64,000 nucleotides of DNA, from NCBI GenBank assembly GCA_027488375.1, contig JAIYBW010000001.1:310001-374000 (forward strand), given 5' to 3'. Below the pieces are notes generated by a model. The model saw nothing but the letters and a program-made list of their open reading frames with translations. It had not been told where the DNA came from and searched no databases. The stretch is from Pseudomonadota bacterium. GTDB taxonomy: Bacteria > Bdellovibrionota > Bacteriovoracia > Bacteriovoracales > Bacteriovoracaceae. The translations under genes were made by a program, and so were the position numbers. Shown piece after piece: positions 31,869 to 39,896 of the stretch; positions within the stretch are counted from its first letter, which is position 1; each line of letters starts with the position of its first letter.

Positions 31869-33098
31869 ATGGCGAAAAAAAAGCCTGCTGCTAAAATGCC
31901 AGCTAAGAAATCTGTGGCCAAACCAGCTACTAAAAAAGTGGTGAAAGCCGCTCCCAAAAAAGAAGTCAAAATGGCAAAAAAAGCACCAGTTAAAAAATCA
32001 ACACCCGCAAAAAAAGTGGAAAAAAAGCCGGTCAAGCCAGCTGCGAAATCACTCAAAGAAACGGTTTTAAAAACAGCAGGTAAAATTGTTGCTAAAGTTG
32101 TTCCTAAGGCCATGTCCAAAGAACAATTAAAAAAACAAAAAGAGAAAGAAAAAGCCCAAGCTGCTAAAGAAAAAGCTATGGCTGCCAAAGAAGCAGCAAA
32201 AGCTAAAGCTCTTGCTGCTAAAGAAAAAGCTAAAGCTGAAGCTGATAAAAATAAGGCCAAAGAACTAGAGAAAAAAGAGAAAGAGGCTGCAAAACTTAAG
32301 GCCAAACAAGAGAAAGAAGAAGAAAAGCTCAAAGCTAAAAAAGAAAAAGAAGACTTAAAGAACGCAGATAAAAAATCAAAATTAAAATCTAAATTTTCTG
32401 ATGATGAAGATGATGATGGAGATATTGAGCTTGGGCCAGATGATGAACCTGCTTTTGGTGAAGAGCGTTCTGCTCGAAAAAATGAAGATGATGATGTTGA
32501 TGAGTTTGAAGAAGATTATAAAAAATCTAAAGCGGCTAAAAAAACGGGCCGTAAGGCTTACGAAGAAGATGAAGTTCAAGTTGATATCTTTGAGGCAAAA
32601 CCATCGAAGAAATATCAAAATGCTATTCTTGCAGACTTAGAAAATAAAATTGCTGATGAGATTGCCGAACTAAGAGAGCATTTTAATTGGAAAGAAATTG
32701 CAGAATCAATTGGTTCAATGGACTTTTTCATTGATGCTAAAAATGATGAATGCATTGAAAAAGGTTGTGACAACATCAGAACAACTCAGAGTTATTGTCG
32801 CCTTCATTATATTAGAAATCAAAAAACACTTCAAAAGAAGCGTGAGATCCTAAAAGAAGGAAAGCTTCAGGAATATATTGAAGAGCTCATTTCAAAATAT
32901 CCACCAAAGTATATTGAAGCCTTACTCTCGGATCTTTCTGACGATAAAGAATTTTACCGAGTCCTTAATGAGTTAAATATCACTTCAGAATTTGATTTTG
33001 AGGAAGAAGATTTTGAAAATGCAGCGGATGATGATGATTCAGATGACGACATTGGAATTGAGACAATTTCTGGTGCCATGAGGTACGAAGACGAATAA
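31869..33098 (+). CDS. Histone-H1-like Lys/Ala-rich protein with acidic linker and Cys3His zinc-finger-like motif
   Basis: 409 residues in three parts. Residues 1-75 are Lys/Ala/Pro-rich like histone H1 tails (KKPAAKMPAKKSVAKPA). Residues 80-180 are a long Lys/Ala/Glu helix. Residues 175-235 are acidic. The C-terminal domain (about 240-375) has C-x4-C-x9-C-x2-H (CIEKGC, then YCRLHY), similar to zinc knuckles in phage HNH-type proteins, followed by helices; the end is acidic again. There is no signal peptide. It probably binds DNA as a nucleoid protein (inference). It is a single gene ending in a bidirectional terminator; AGGAG precedes the ATG. Confidence 0.8.
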   Translation: MAKKKPAAKMPAKKSVAKPATKKVVKAAPKKEVKMAKKAPVKKSTPAKKVEKKPVKPAAKSLKETVLKTAGKIVAKVVPKAMSKEQLKKQKEKEKAQAAKEKAMAAKEAAKAKALAAKEKAKAEADKNKAKELEKKEKEAAKLKAKQEKEEEKLKAKKEKEDLKNADKKSKLKSKFSDDEDDDGDIELGPDDEPAFGEERSARKNEDDDVDEFEEDYKKSKAAKKTGRKAYEEDEVQVDIFEAKPSKKYQNAILADLENKIADEIAELREHFNWKEIAESIGSMDFFIDAKNDECIEKGCDNIRTTQSYCRLHYIRNQKTLQKKREILKEGKLQEYIEELISKYPPKYIEALLSDLSDDKEFYRVLNELNITSEFDFEEEDFENAADDDDSDDDIGIETISGAMRYEDE

Positions 33099-33129
33099 AA
33101 AAAGCCCCTCTTTGAGGGGCTTTTTTTTT
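33097..33129. terminator. Bidirectional rho-independent terminator
   Basis: AAAAAAGCCCCTC and GAGGGGCTTTTTT form a stem with a 3-base loop, with A and T runs on the two sides. It sits between two convergent genes and should stop transcription from both. Confidence 0.93.
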
Positions 33130-33131
33130 AT

Positions 33132-33614
33132 TTATTGATCTATTTCGTCATTAGTTTCTTCTTCAAAGTCTGGTCCCAGAAGTCTATTGGCCTCTAGGGT
33201 TAAATTAATATTCTCCCTAGAAAGTTTAAAAAAGTAGGTGTGATTCTTAAATGTCACCTCTTGCCAGTTTGGTTCAAATTCATCCCATTCATCATTGGCA
33301 AAAATCTCATCAAAAAATAATCCGACGACTTCCATATAATTATTTTGAGTTTCTTTTACTTTCTTTTCCTCATTCATGTCCTCTTTTTCGCATGAAAGAA
33401 AGCATGAAATAGGGGAGATGTATTCGTCTCCTTCGGATAACCAGGAAACCACAAGAAGAAGTTCTTCAGCATATATCTGACCGTAAACATCAAAATACCG
33501 CTTAGATTGATCACACTCTTTTTTATAGGTTTCATTTAAAAGACGAGAAAAGCTTTCCGACCAATCTTGGGGGATACTTTTACCGTTCTTTGAATTGGTC
33601 TTTCGAGCAAACAT
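33132..33614 (-). CDS. Acidic protein of unknown function
   Basis: 160 residues, no signal peptide or membrane segment. Rich in Glu/Asp with many aromatic residues (NEWDEFEPNWQE-like segments in the middle) and four Cys residues, none in a clear metal motif. I do not recognise a family. It is convergent with the histone-like gene and shares its terminator, and is divergent from the thiolase gene. Confidence 0.65.
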   Translation of the reverse strand: MFARKTNSKNGKSIPQDWSESFSRLLNETYKKECDQSKRYFDVYGQIYAEELLLVVSWLSEGDEYISPISCFLSCEKEDMNEEKKVKETQNNYMEVVGLFFDEIFANDEWDEFEPNWQEVTFKNHTYFFKLSRENINLTLEANRLLGPDFEEETNDEIDQ

Positions 33615-33715
33615 GACGACCTGCCTTAATTAAGATTTAGTAGTATTTTATCTGTCCCTTCATTAAAATATTAGAACAAGAAAGACAATCATTCTCTCAA
33701 TCAAGGATAGAAAAT

Positions 33716-34879
33716 ATGGCCGTTTATATACTCGGTGGTGCTCGTACAGCAATAGGATCTTTTATGGGAACGCTTTCTCAGGTGCCCGCTGCAAAATTAG
33801 GGGCGACCGCTATAGAAGGTGCCCTTCAAAAGTCTAATATTGATAAGTCAAAAGTAGATGAAGTTTTCATGGGCAATGTGATTACTTCAGGTGTTGGCCA
33901 GGCACCAGCGAGACAGGCACTCTTGAGTGCTGGTCTTTCTGAGGCTGTTCCTGCAACGACTGTGGGAAAAGTTTGTGGCTCTGGTTTACAAGCAGTCATT
34001 CTAGGGGCCCGCTCCATCATGACTGGCGATAATCAAGTTGTAGTAGCTGGTGGGATGGAAAATATGTCTCTTGCTCCTCACCTTCTCATGAACTCTAGAA
34101 ATGGATTTAAATTTGGTGCGACAGAAATGAAGGACTCCATGCAATGGGATGGTCTTTGGGATGTTTACTCTAATCGCGCCATGGGAAATTGTGCTGAAGA
34201 ATGTACTAAAAAATTCAATATGACTCGCGAAGAGCAGGATGCCTTTGCTATTGAATCCTTTAAGCGTGCTCAAGCCGCTGCTAAAGACGGTATTTTTAAA
34301 GATGAAATTGTTGCGGTTAAAGTTCCGGCGAAAGGGGGCTTCTCTGAAATAACTGAGGATGAAGGACCATTCAAAGCTAATTTTGAAAAAATGCCTTCAC
34401 TAAAACCTGCTTTTGAAAAAGAGGGAACTATTACTGCGGCCAATGCATCTACCATTAATGATGGAGCAGCTGCTGTTGTTCTCGCTGGCGATGCTTTCGC
34501 AAGTGAAGCAGAATTTAAAATTCTTTCTTTTGCTTCTCATGCTCAGAATCCAACATGGTTTTCTACAGCCCCTGTTGAAGCCATTCATAAGTCACTTAAA
34601 AAAGCTGGCTTAACGATGAATCAAATTGACCTTTTTGAAGTGAATGAAGCTTTTGCAGCTGTGACCATGGCGGCGATGAAAGAATGTCATATTCCTCATG
34701 AAAAAATAAACGTCTTTGGAGGAGCAGTGGCCCTCGGGCATCCGATAGGTGCCTCGGGAGCAAGAATCCTTGTCACCCTTATGAATGCCATGAAAAAGAA
34801 AAAAGCTAAATTTGGATGCACGGCCATTTGTATTGGTGGCGGGGAAGCTCTGAGTCTTGTGATTGAGAGATTAAAATAA
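33716..34879 (+). CDS. Acetyl-CoA C-acetyltransferase (thiolase)
   Basis: 387 residues. The acyl-binding Cys87 lies in VCGSGLQAV, the second block is NVFGGAVALGHPIGASGAR with the catalytic His, and the second active-site Cys is in GCTAICIGGGEAL. It cleaves 3-oxoacyl-CoA with CoA or, in reverse, condenses two acetyl-CoA. Together with hbd, crotonase and acyl-CoA dehydrogenase at 29015-31771 it completes a short-chain beta-oxidation set. Its stop overlaps the cNMP-binding gene by one base (TAATG). Confidence 0.94.
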   Translation: MAVYILGGARTAIGSFMGTLSQVPAAKLGATAIEGALQKSNIDKSKVDEVFMGNVITSGVGQAPARQALLSAGLSEAVPATTVGKVCGSGLQAVILGARSIMTGDNQVVVAGGMENMSLAPHLLMNSRNGFKFGATEMKDSMQWDGLWDVYSNRAMGNCAEECTKKFNMTREEQDAFAIESFKRAQAAAKDGIFKDEIVAVKVPAKGGFSEITEDEGPFKANFEKMPSLKPAFEKEGTITAANASTINDGAAAVVLAGDAFASEAEFKILSFASHAQNPTWFSTAPVEAIHKSLKKAGLTMNQIDLFEVNEAFAAVTMAAMKECHIPHEKINVFGGAVALGHPIGASGARILVTLMNAMKKKKAKFGCTAICIGGGEALSLVIERLK

Positions 34880-35961
34880 TGGCAACAACAGGTACTCAGG
34901 TAAAGTCTGGTTTAAGAGAGCTCAAGCCAGGTGAGATTCTTTTTAATGACTCAGAACCTGCTGATTCCCTGTTCATTATTCAAAAAGGTCAGATTCGACT
35001 TTTTAAGCCCAAGGGGAAAGGTTTTATAGAAATTGGAGTTTTAAGAGCTGGAGAGGTCATTGGTGAAATGGCTTTTTTCGATGAGGATGGCTCAGGAAAA
35101 AAACGCTCTTGTTCTGCAGCTGCGCTCACTCCTGTTGAAGTGGTAGAAATTTCTTTCTTAGCTTTTGGTAAGACCATGCAATCTTTGAATCCATGGTTTA
35201 AAACAATTATCAATACGCTCGCCACTCGATTACGTAAGGCGAATACCCGTATCAAAGAGCTTGAAGATAATCAGACCGCTAATTACGGAAAAAATTCTGG
35301 TACCTATGAATTCATGAAACCAATTGAGGTCATGAGAATCCTTGGCACGCTTTTTCTTGTTTTCAAATCTCATGGAGAGTTAAAAACCCAGGCCCTGGCC
35401 GTCCATAAAAGAACTTTAAATCTCTATACTTCAGACATGTATCAAATTATGGATGCAAAGTTAGAGTCTATTATTAGTGTGCTTGTGAATTTAGGTCATA
35501 TGGAAATTGTGGATGATGAAGATAAGGTCCCAAATCTTTTGATCCTAAAAAATATTGATCTTATAAGACAAATTTTTATTTTTTATAATACAGAAAGACA
35601 TCTTCCAGAAGAGAAAAGAATGCGTGTCTCTGATAAGTGTGAACTTATCATTGAGAAAATGCTTCAAAAACTTCCAGGTAATCCGGTTATTGATATTCCG
35701 AATCTAAGAATTTCAGAAGATTTTACACCAAAGTTTACGAAGTACTATATTTTGAATCCCGTGATTGAAGAATTTAGAGACAAGAATATGACCATTACGC
35801 CAGATCATTTAGATGATGGAAGAAGTGTGGGAATGTTTGGCGAAGTTCTTATTAAAGATGGGAAAGTCTTCATTGAAGCCGATATGGCCAAAGTAAATAA
35901 AAACTTTCCAGTCATTCGTTTTATGAACGCAGTTCGACGATCTAATGCTGAAAAGGGTTAA
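34879..35961 (+). CDS. Cyclic-nucleotide-binding-domain protein
   Basis: 360 residues. Residues 15-120 are a cNMP-binding beta-roll (PGEILFNDSEPADSLFIIQKG, GEVIGEMAFFD). The phosphate-binding cassette is diverged: the usual R-x-A becomes KKRSCSAAA. The remaining 240 residues are mostly helical, with no helix-turn-helix that I can recognise, so it is not a plain Crp. It is coupled to the thiolase gene (1-bp overlap). It could be a regulator that senses a nucleotide signal; the ligand is unknown. Confidence 0.8.
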   Translation: MATTGTQVKSGLRELKPGEILFNDSEPADSLFIIQKGQIRLFKPKGKGFIEIGVLRAGEVIGEMAFFDEDGSGKKRSCSAAALTPVEVVEISFLAFGKTMQSLNPWFKTIINTLATRLRKANTRIKELEDNQTANYGKNSGTYEFMKPIEVMRILGTLFLVFKSHGELKTQALAVHKRTLNLYTSDMYQIMDAKLESIISVLVNLGHMEIVDDEDKVPNLLILKNIDLIRQIFIFYNTERHLPEEKRMRVSDKCELIIEKMLQKLPGNPVIDIPNLRISEDFTPKFTKYYILNPVIEEFRDKNMTITPDHLDDGRSVGMFGEVLIKDGKVFIEADMAKVNKNFPVIRFMNAVRRSNAEKG

Positions 35962-37404
35962 TTAGTTAGTGGCCGGCACGTAATAAATTTCTACGTTATC
36001 TCCGGACTTATAGTAGTTACTTGAACCATTTAATTGAACCATGTAACCACTTCTAATCGCTGCTGGTTGATCGCTAAATCCATTGTGCTGAACTTTAATA
36101 TTTCTAGTTTGTTGTCCAATAAAACTCCAGCCATTTGATGAGCTTTGAGGAATAGTCTGACCATTGATTTTAAGAACAATCGTTGAAACATTTGGATTTT
36201 TTGCCATCACCACATAACCAAAATATTCAGGATTTGATGTCGATGTAATTTGAATACAATCTGGATAAGTGACTTCATTTCCAGAAGTGAACTGGATCAG
36301 GTGTCGAGCTGTTGTTGGCTCGCCAGCTGTAGGTAAAATTCTTGTGCTATAAGAAGTTAAGCTCGAATTCGATATATAAGACCAACTTGTCGAAGGAAGG
36401 AGTGTAGGAGCTGAAGTCGGTGAGCTCTTATAAACTTTTATGTCCGCAGTATTTAGACCAGTTGGAGTTTCGCTAAAAGTAATCGGCCAATACTTGTATG
36501 TATGAGGAACGATAATTTGCTGAATAGCACTGTTCACAGATGTGAAGACTCCACTAATTTGTCCCTTACATAAGTCATAACTATCTGGGGATGGGTCAGA
36601 GCTTTGATCTGTAGGAAATGGCGCCTGATTATAGAGGTCCTTGGACATTTGAATATAAGACTTAGGAGATGGATTCCAGCCTGATTTTGAGCATCCAGGA
36701 TGAGTCACGAGCGAAAAAAGACGAAATTGTTGGGAATTTAGGGATGTTTTTAAATTAAGCAAACTTGCTTTTCTAGCATTATAAAGAGAAAGATTTTGAA
36801 TCGTTTCACCACTACCTCCAGGCATTGGTGATTCAATATCAGTATCTCTTCCATTTGAGACAAGCACAATGAAGAGATAAGCTCCACGCCGCAAAAGTTT
36901 CTCTGAAGCGGGAGTGAGAGAACTGTGTTCGGCTATAAAGCTTCTTATTCTTTCAAGTCCAGGCTCTAATGATCCTGGAACTGGATTGCTAAAAAAACTA
37001 AATTCGGCAGCTGAATTAACTTTTTTATTTGTCGCCGTTGAGGGGAGGGTCGCTGGAGATTTGGCCAGTACTTGATAGTCCTCATTACCTGTTGGGGTTT
37101 GAAGTAATGGCGCTCCAATCACCCGATAATCAAAATCGGCAGAAATACTGTTAATTGTGTTTTGGATAGCGGTCTTTATGTCACTGGCCAGGTAATAGCT
37201 ACTAGTTGAATTATCGACAACATAAAGGATATCAACCTCAGGTTTGATGAGGGTGTGATTTGAGCAGGAAGCTTGTTGAAAAGCGTTAACAGCATTTGGT
37301 TGGCTGGAATTTGCTTGAGGGGTTGTTCCAAATTGCTCACTTCCGCAACCTGAAAGGGCAACAAGCAGTAGTAGTGATAGAAAAGCCGACCAATAAATTT
37401 TCAT
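35962..37404 (-). CDS. Lipoprotein with von Willebrand A-like domain
   Basis: 480 residues. A clear signal peptide and lipobox L-S-G-C20. From about residue 55 a vWA-like fold begins: VDILYVVDNSTSS with the metal-binding D-x-S-x-S pattern, then helix and strand segments to about 280, including GAYLFIVLVSNGRDTD. The C-terminal 200 residues are Ser/Thr-rich beta segments with repeated immunoglobulin-like strands. It may take part in surface adhesion (inference). It is divergent from the GYF-PilZ gene and ends tail to tail with the cNMP-binding gene. Confidence 0.8.
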   Translation of the reverse strand: MKIYWSAFLSLLLLVALSGCGSEQFGTTPQANSSQPNAVNAFQQASCSNHTLIKPEVDILYVVDNSTSSYYLASDIKTAIQNTINSISADFDYRVIGAPLLQTPTGNEDYQVLAKSPATLPSTATNKKVNSAAEFSFFSNPVPGSLEPGLERIRSFIAEHSSLTPASEKLLRRGAYLFIVLVSNGRDTDIESPMPGGSGETIQNLSLYNARKASLLNLKTSLNSQQFRLFSLVTHPGCSKSGWNPSPKSYIQMSKDLYNQAPFPTDQSSDPSPDSYDLCKGQISGVFTSVNSAIQQIIVPHTYKYWPITFSETPTGLNTADIKVYKSSPTSAPTLLPSTSWSYISNSSLTSYSTRILPTAGEPTTARHLIQFTSGNEVTYPDCIQITSTSNPEYFGYVVMAKNPNVSTIVLKINGQTIPQSSSNGWSFIGQQTRNIKVQHNGFSDQPAAIRSGYMVQLNGSSNYYKSGDNVEIYYVPATN

Positions 37405-37590
37405 AATCTCACCTTAAGATTTTCCCATTCAATAATCGGCTACAACACAAGAAAACTTTAGCTTTATAACTGTATCTCTAAAGTCAGGAATATATTAAGA
37501 AATAGGAAGGAAAATCTTACCTTCCCCCCCAAGTTCTAAAGAGCTGAGGTAAACTAAATATAATAATTATTTCAATAGCTTGAGGATGTT

Positions 37591-38388
37591 ATGGCCGAAA
37601 ATTGGTTTTATGTTCAAAAAGGTAATCGTTTGGGTCCTGTTGAGATTGACGTGATTCAGTCTTTAATAAGTAAGGAAGAATTAAAGCCTGAAGATTATGT
37701 CTGGAAAAAAGGCTTTGATAATTGGAAAAAAATAAAAGATGTCTCTGATTTGAGTTCTTCAAATGAGGATGAGTTACTCATACCACCTGTGACTACAGCT
37801 CAAGCAGTAAAAGCTCCAATTGAAATAGAGAAAAAAATTAATTTACTTGAACTCAATCAGGATGAAAGGATTATATTTTTAAGAATCGGTAATGATAGAG
37901 GTGTATCATCATCAGATTACGGTCCCTTCTCAGTCAATCAATTGAAAAAGCTTTATCATGAGCATCGTATCAACGGAAAATCTTTTATATTTTGTTCTGG
38001 GATGAAAGAGTGGATGGTTCTTGCAGACCTTAAAGAATTTGAGCAAGTTTTTAATGAACTTCCTCCAGTAATTCAAGAATCAGATAGAAGAGCTTTCGCA
38101 AGGAAGCCATTTGTTGCCAGACTTTTTATTCAAAATAATAAAAAACTTTTTGAAGGGATTTGTCGAGATGTCTCAATTGGTGGGATGCAGATCCTTATTG
38201 ATGATTTTAAAGGTCAGGTCGGTGATAAAATTTCAATTAATGTTCATCCCGAAAATACTGATCATCACTTCGTCGCTTCTGGTGTGGTAGTAAGGATACT
38301 CGAAGGAAATTCAGGCTTTTCTTTTCGATTCCAGGGATTAAGTGATGAAGCTAAACGTGCCATTGAGAAATATTTGCAAGAAAATTAA
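37591..38388 (+). CDS. Tandem GYF_2-PilZ protein, cyclic di-GMP receptor candidate
   Basis: 265 residues. Residues 4-50 are a GYF_2 domain (WFYVQKGNRLGPVEIDVIQ, then WKKGFDNWKKI). Residues about 108-150 are a second GYF_2-like domain (YGPFSVNQLKKLY, GMKEWMVL). Residues 165-262 are a PilZ domain with R167-x3-R171 and D-V-S-I-G-G, the two motifs that bind cyclic di-GMP. All ligand-contact residues are kept. The target of the GYF modules is unknown. The stop overlaps the next gene by one base. Confidence 0.88.
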   Translation: MAENWFYVQKGNRLGPVEIDVIQSLISKEELKPEDYVWKKGFDNWKKIKDVSDLSSSNEDELLIPPVTTAQAVKAPIEIEKKINLLELNQDERIIFLRIGNDRGVSSSDYGPFSVNQLKKLYHEHRINGKSFIFCSGMKEWMVLADLKEFEQVFNELPPVIQESDRRAFARKPFVARLFIQNNKKLFEGICRDVSIGGMQILIDDFKGQVGDKISINVHPENTDHHFVASGVVVRILEGNSGFSFRFQGLSDEAKRAIEKYLQEN

Positions 38389-39281
38389 TGGCGATAAAGA
38401 ATCAGAAAAACCAAAAATTTATCGATAAAACGATTATGTCCTCTGATGGGACCTCTGAATTATTCCTTCGTCATTATGGTGTAGAAAATCCCACATTGCA
38501 TTTTATCCTTGTGCATGGAGCTTTGGAGCATAGCGGACGACATATGGATCTCATCCAATTTTTGATGAATCAAATGGGGCCAAATGTTGCTGTCACGACA
38601 TGGGATCATGTGGGTCATGGGAGAAGTGGTGGAGTTCGAGCTTACGTTTCTGATTTTAGAGTTTATGTAGACGATATGGGGCTCATTGCTGAAGAAGTTC
38701 AAAAATGGAATTCTGAGAAAACAAAAACTTTCATTTTGGCACACAGCCTAGGTGGTTTAATTACTTTAACAAGAATTCTAGATACTAGTTATGGATGGAA
38801 ATATCCAATATGTGGTCTTATCTTTTCTAGTCCATGTATCAGACCTCAAATGGTTTTGGGCTCTTCAAGCGAAGCTATTTTAAAAAAATTAGATCAAATG
38901 TCGGGAAAAATTCATTTACCAATTATTTATCATGGGAAGGATTTGAGTCGTGATCCTGAACGGGCGAATGATTTTGATAGTGACAATCTAATCCCTGATT
39001 TCATTTCAGTGAGGATGGCCAGAGAAGTCGTCGATGCTAGTCAAAAAATTAGAGGATTATCTTATTATCTCAATATTCCAAGTCTGTTTCTAATAGCTCA
39101 GGACGATAAAGTGGTTGATCCAGAGAGTACAGTCTTATTTTCACATGGAATTGAGAAAAGATTAAACCATACAATCCTTTATCCAGGTCATTATCATGAA
39201 TTATGGAATGAATTAGATAGGTATGAAATTTTTGAAACAATGAAAAAATGGATCGAGAAAAAATTGAAGGAGTCAGCATGA
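38388..39281 (+). CDS. Alpha/beta-hydrolase, monoacylglycerol lipase/lysophospholipase-like
   Basis: 297 residues. Motifs of the Hydrolase_4 family: LVHGALEHSGRH, WDHVGHGRSGG, nucleophile A-H-S-L-G-G, the acid region LIAQDDKVVDPEST and the C-terminal His in YPGHYHELWNE. No signal peptide. It probably acts on lipid esters in the cytoplasm or at the inner membrane. It is coupled to the GYF-PilZ gene (TAATG) and to the lipoprotein gene downstream (ATGA). Confidence 0.88.
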   Translation: MAIKNQKNQKFIDKTIMSSDGTSELFLRHYGVENPTLHFILVHGALEHSGRHMDLIQFLMNQMGPNVAVTTWDHVGHGRSGGVRAYVSDFRVYVDDMGLIAEEVQKWNSEKTKTFILAHSLGGLITLTRILDTSYGWKYPICGLIFSSPCIRPQMVLGSSSEAILKKLDQMSGKIHLPIIYHGKDLSRDPERANDFDSDNLIPDFISVRMAREVVDASQKIRGLSYYLNIPSLFLIAQDDKVVDPESTVLFSHGIEKRLNHTILYPGHYHELWNELDRYEIFETMKKWIEKKLKESA

Positions 39282-39805
39282 AAACCCTCTTAGTTGTTTT
39301 GATTCTTATCTCGGGCTGTGCAAGTTATAAAAGTTATAATCAGACCACGACAGGAAAAGTTATTTTGAGAGGCGGGATTTTTGAAAAAGAGAGTTGGCCA
39401 GATTCTTTAATCTTCAAGAGAATGAGCTGGTATCATGGTATGACACTTTATTTTGATGCTTTTTTTTATAAAGCTGATCCTGAGTCTCCATTTGCAAAAT
39501 GGTTTTCATCGTCAGAAAAAGAGTTTTTCACGAAATGTGAAAAACTCGTTGTCACAGTCTCTTACAGCGCAGATCCTTCGAAAATCTCACATGTTAATTT
39601 TCGTGAGCAAATGAAACTTAATGGTTATGACGATGTCGTTCTTAATAATTTTTCTGCAGCTTTAAAAAGTCATCCTTCGGCCTCTGACTGGAGGATGCAA
39701 AACTATAAGGTGTTGGGATACTGCAAGCGAGCACCAAGTCGTCTAAGCACTCATTCTTTAGCGATTAACTTTCCAAGTTTCAAGAACTTGGAAATTAACC
39801 TCTAA
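39278..39805 (+). CDS. Putative lipoprotein of unknown function
   Basis: 175 residues from ATG 39278, with GAAGGAG upstream; a longer frame start ten codons earlier has no signal peptide at its end. The signal peptide ends at the lipobox I-S-G-C12. The mature part has no domain that I recognise (KRMSWYHGMTLYFDAFFYK is a notable aromatic stretch). Third gene of the GYF-PilZ/hydrolase operon. Confidence 0.75.
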   Translation: MKTLLVVLILISGCASYKSYNQTTTGKVILRGGIFEKESWPDSLIFKRMSWYHGMTLYFDAFFYKADPESPFAKWFSSSEKEFFTKCEKLVVTVSYSADPSKISHVNFREQMKLNGYDDVVLNNFSAALKSHPSASDWRMQNYKVLGYCKRAPSRLSTHSLAINFPSFKNLEINL

Positions 39806-39896
39806 ATGAAAAGATCCTATAAATGGACTACTTTTCTAAAGTTTAATCAAAAAGCTTAAGATTTACTGGTTATGTCCGATAGGATCTTGAGGCTTT

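Noticed and set aside
31847..32332. 161-residue Ser/Phe/Ala-rich frame on the minus strand
   Set aside because: It is the antisense of the Lys/Ala-rich histone-like gene, and its composition follows from AAA/GCT codons on the other strand.
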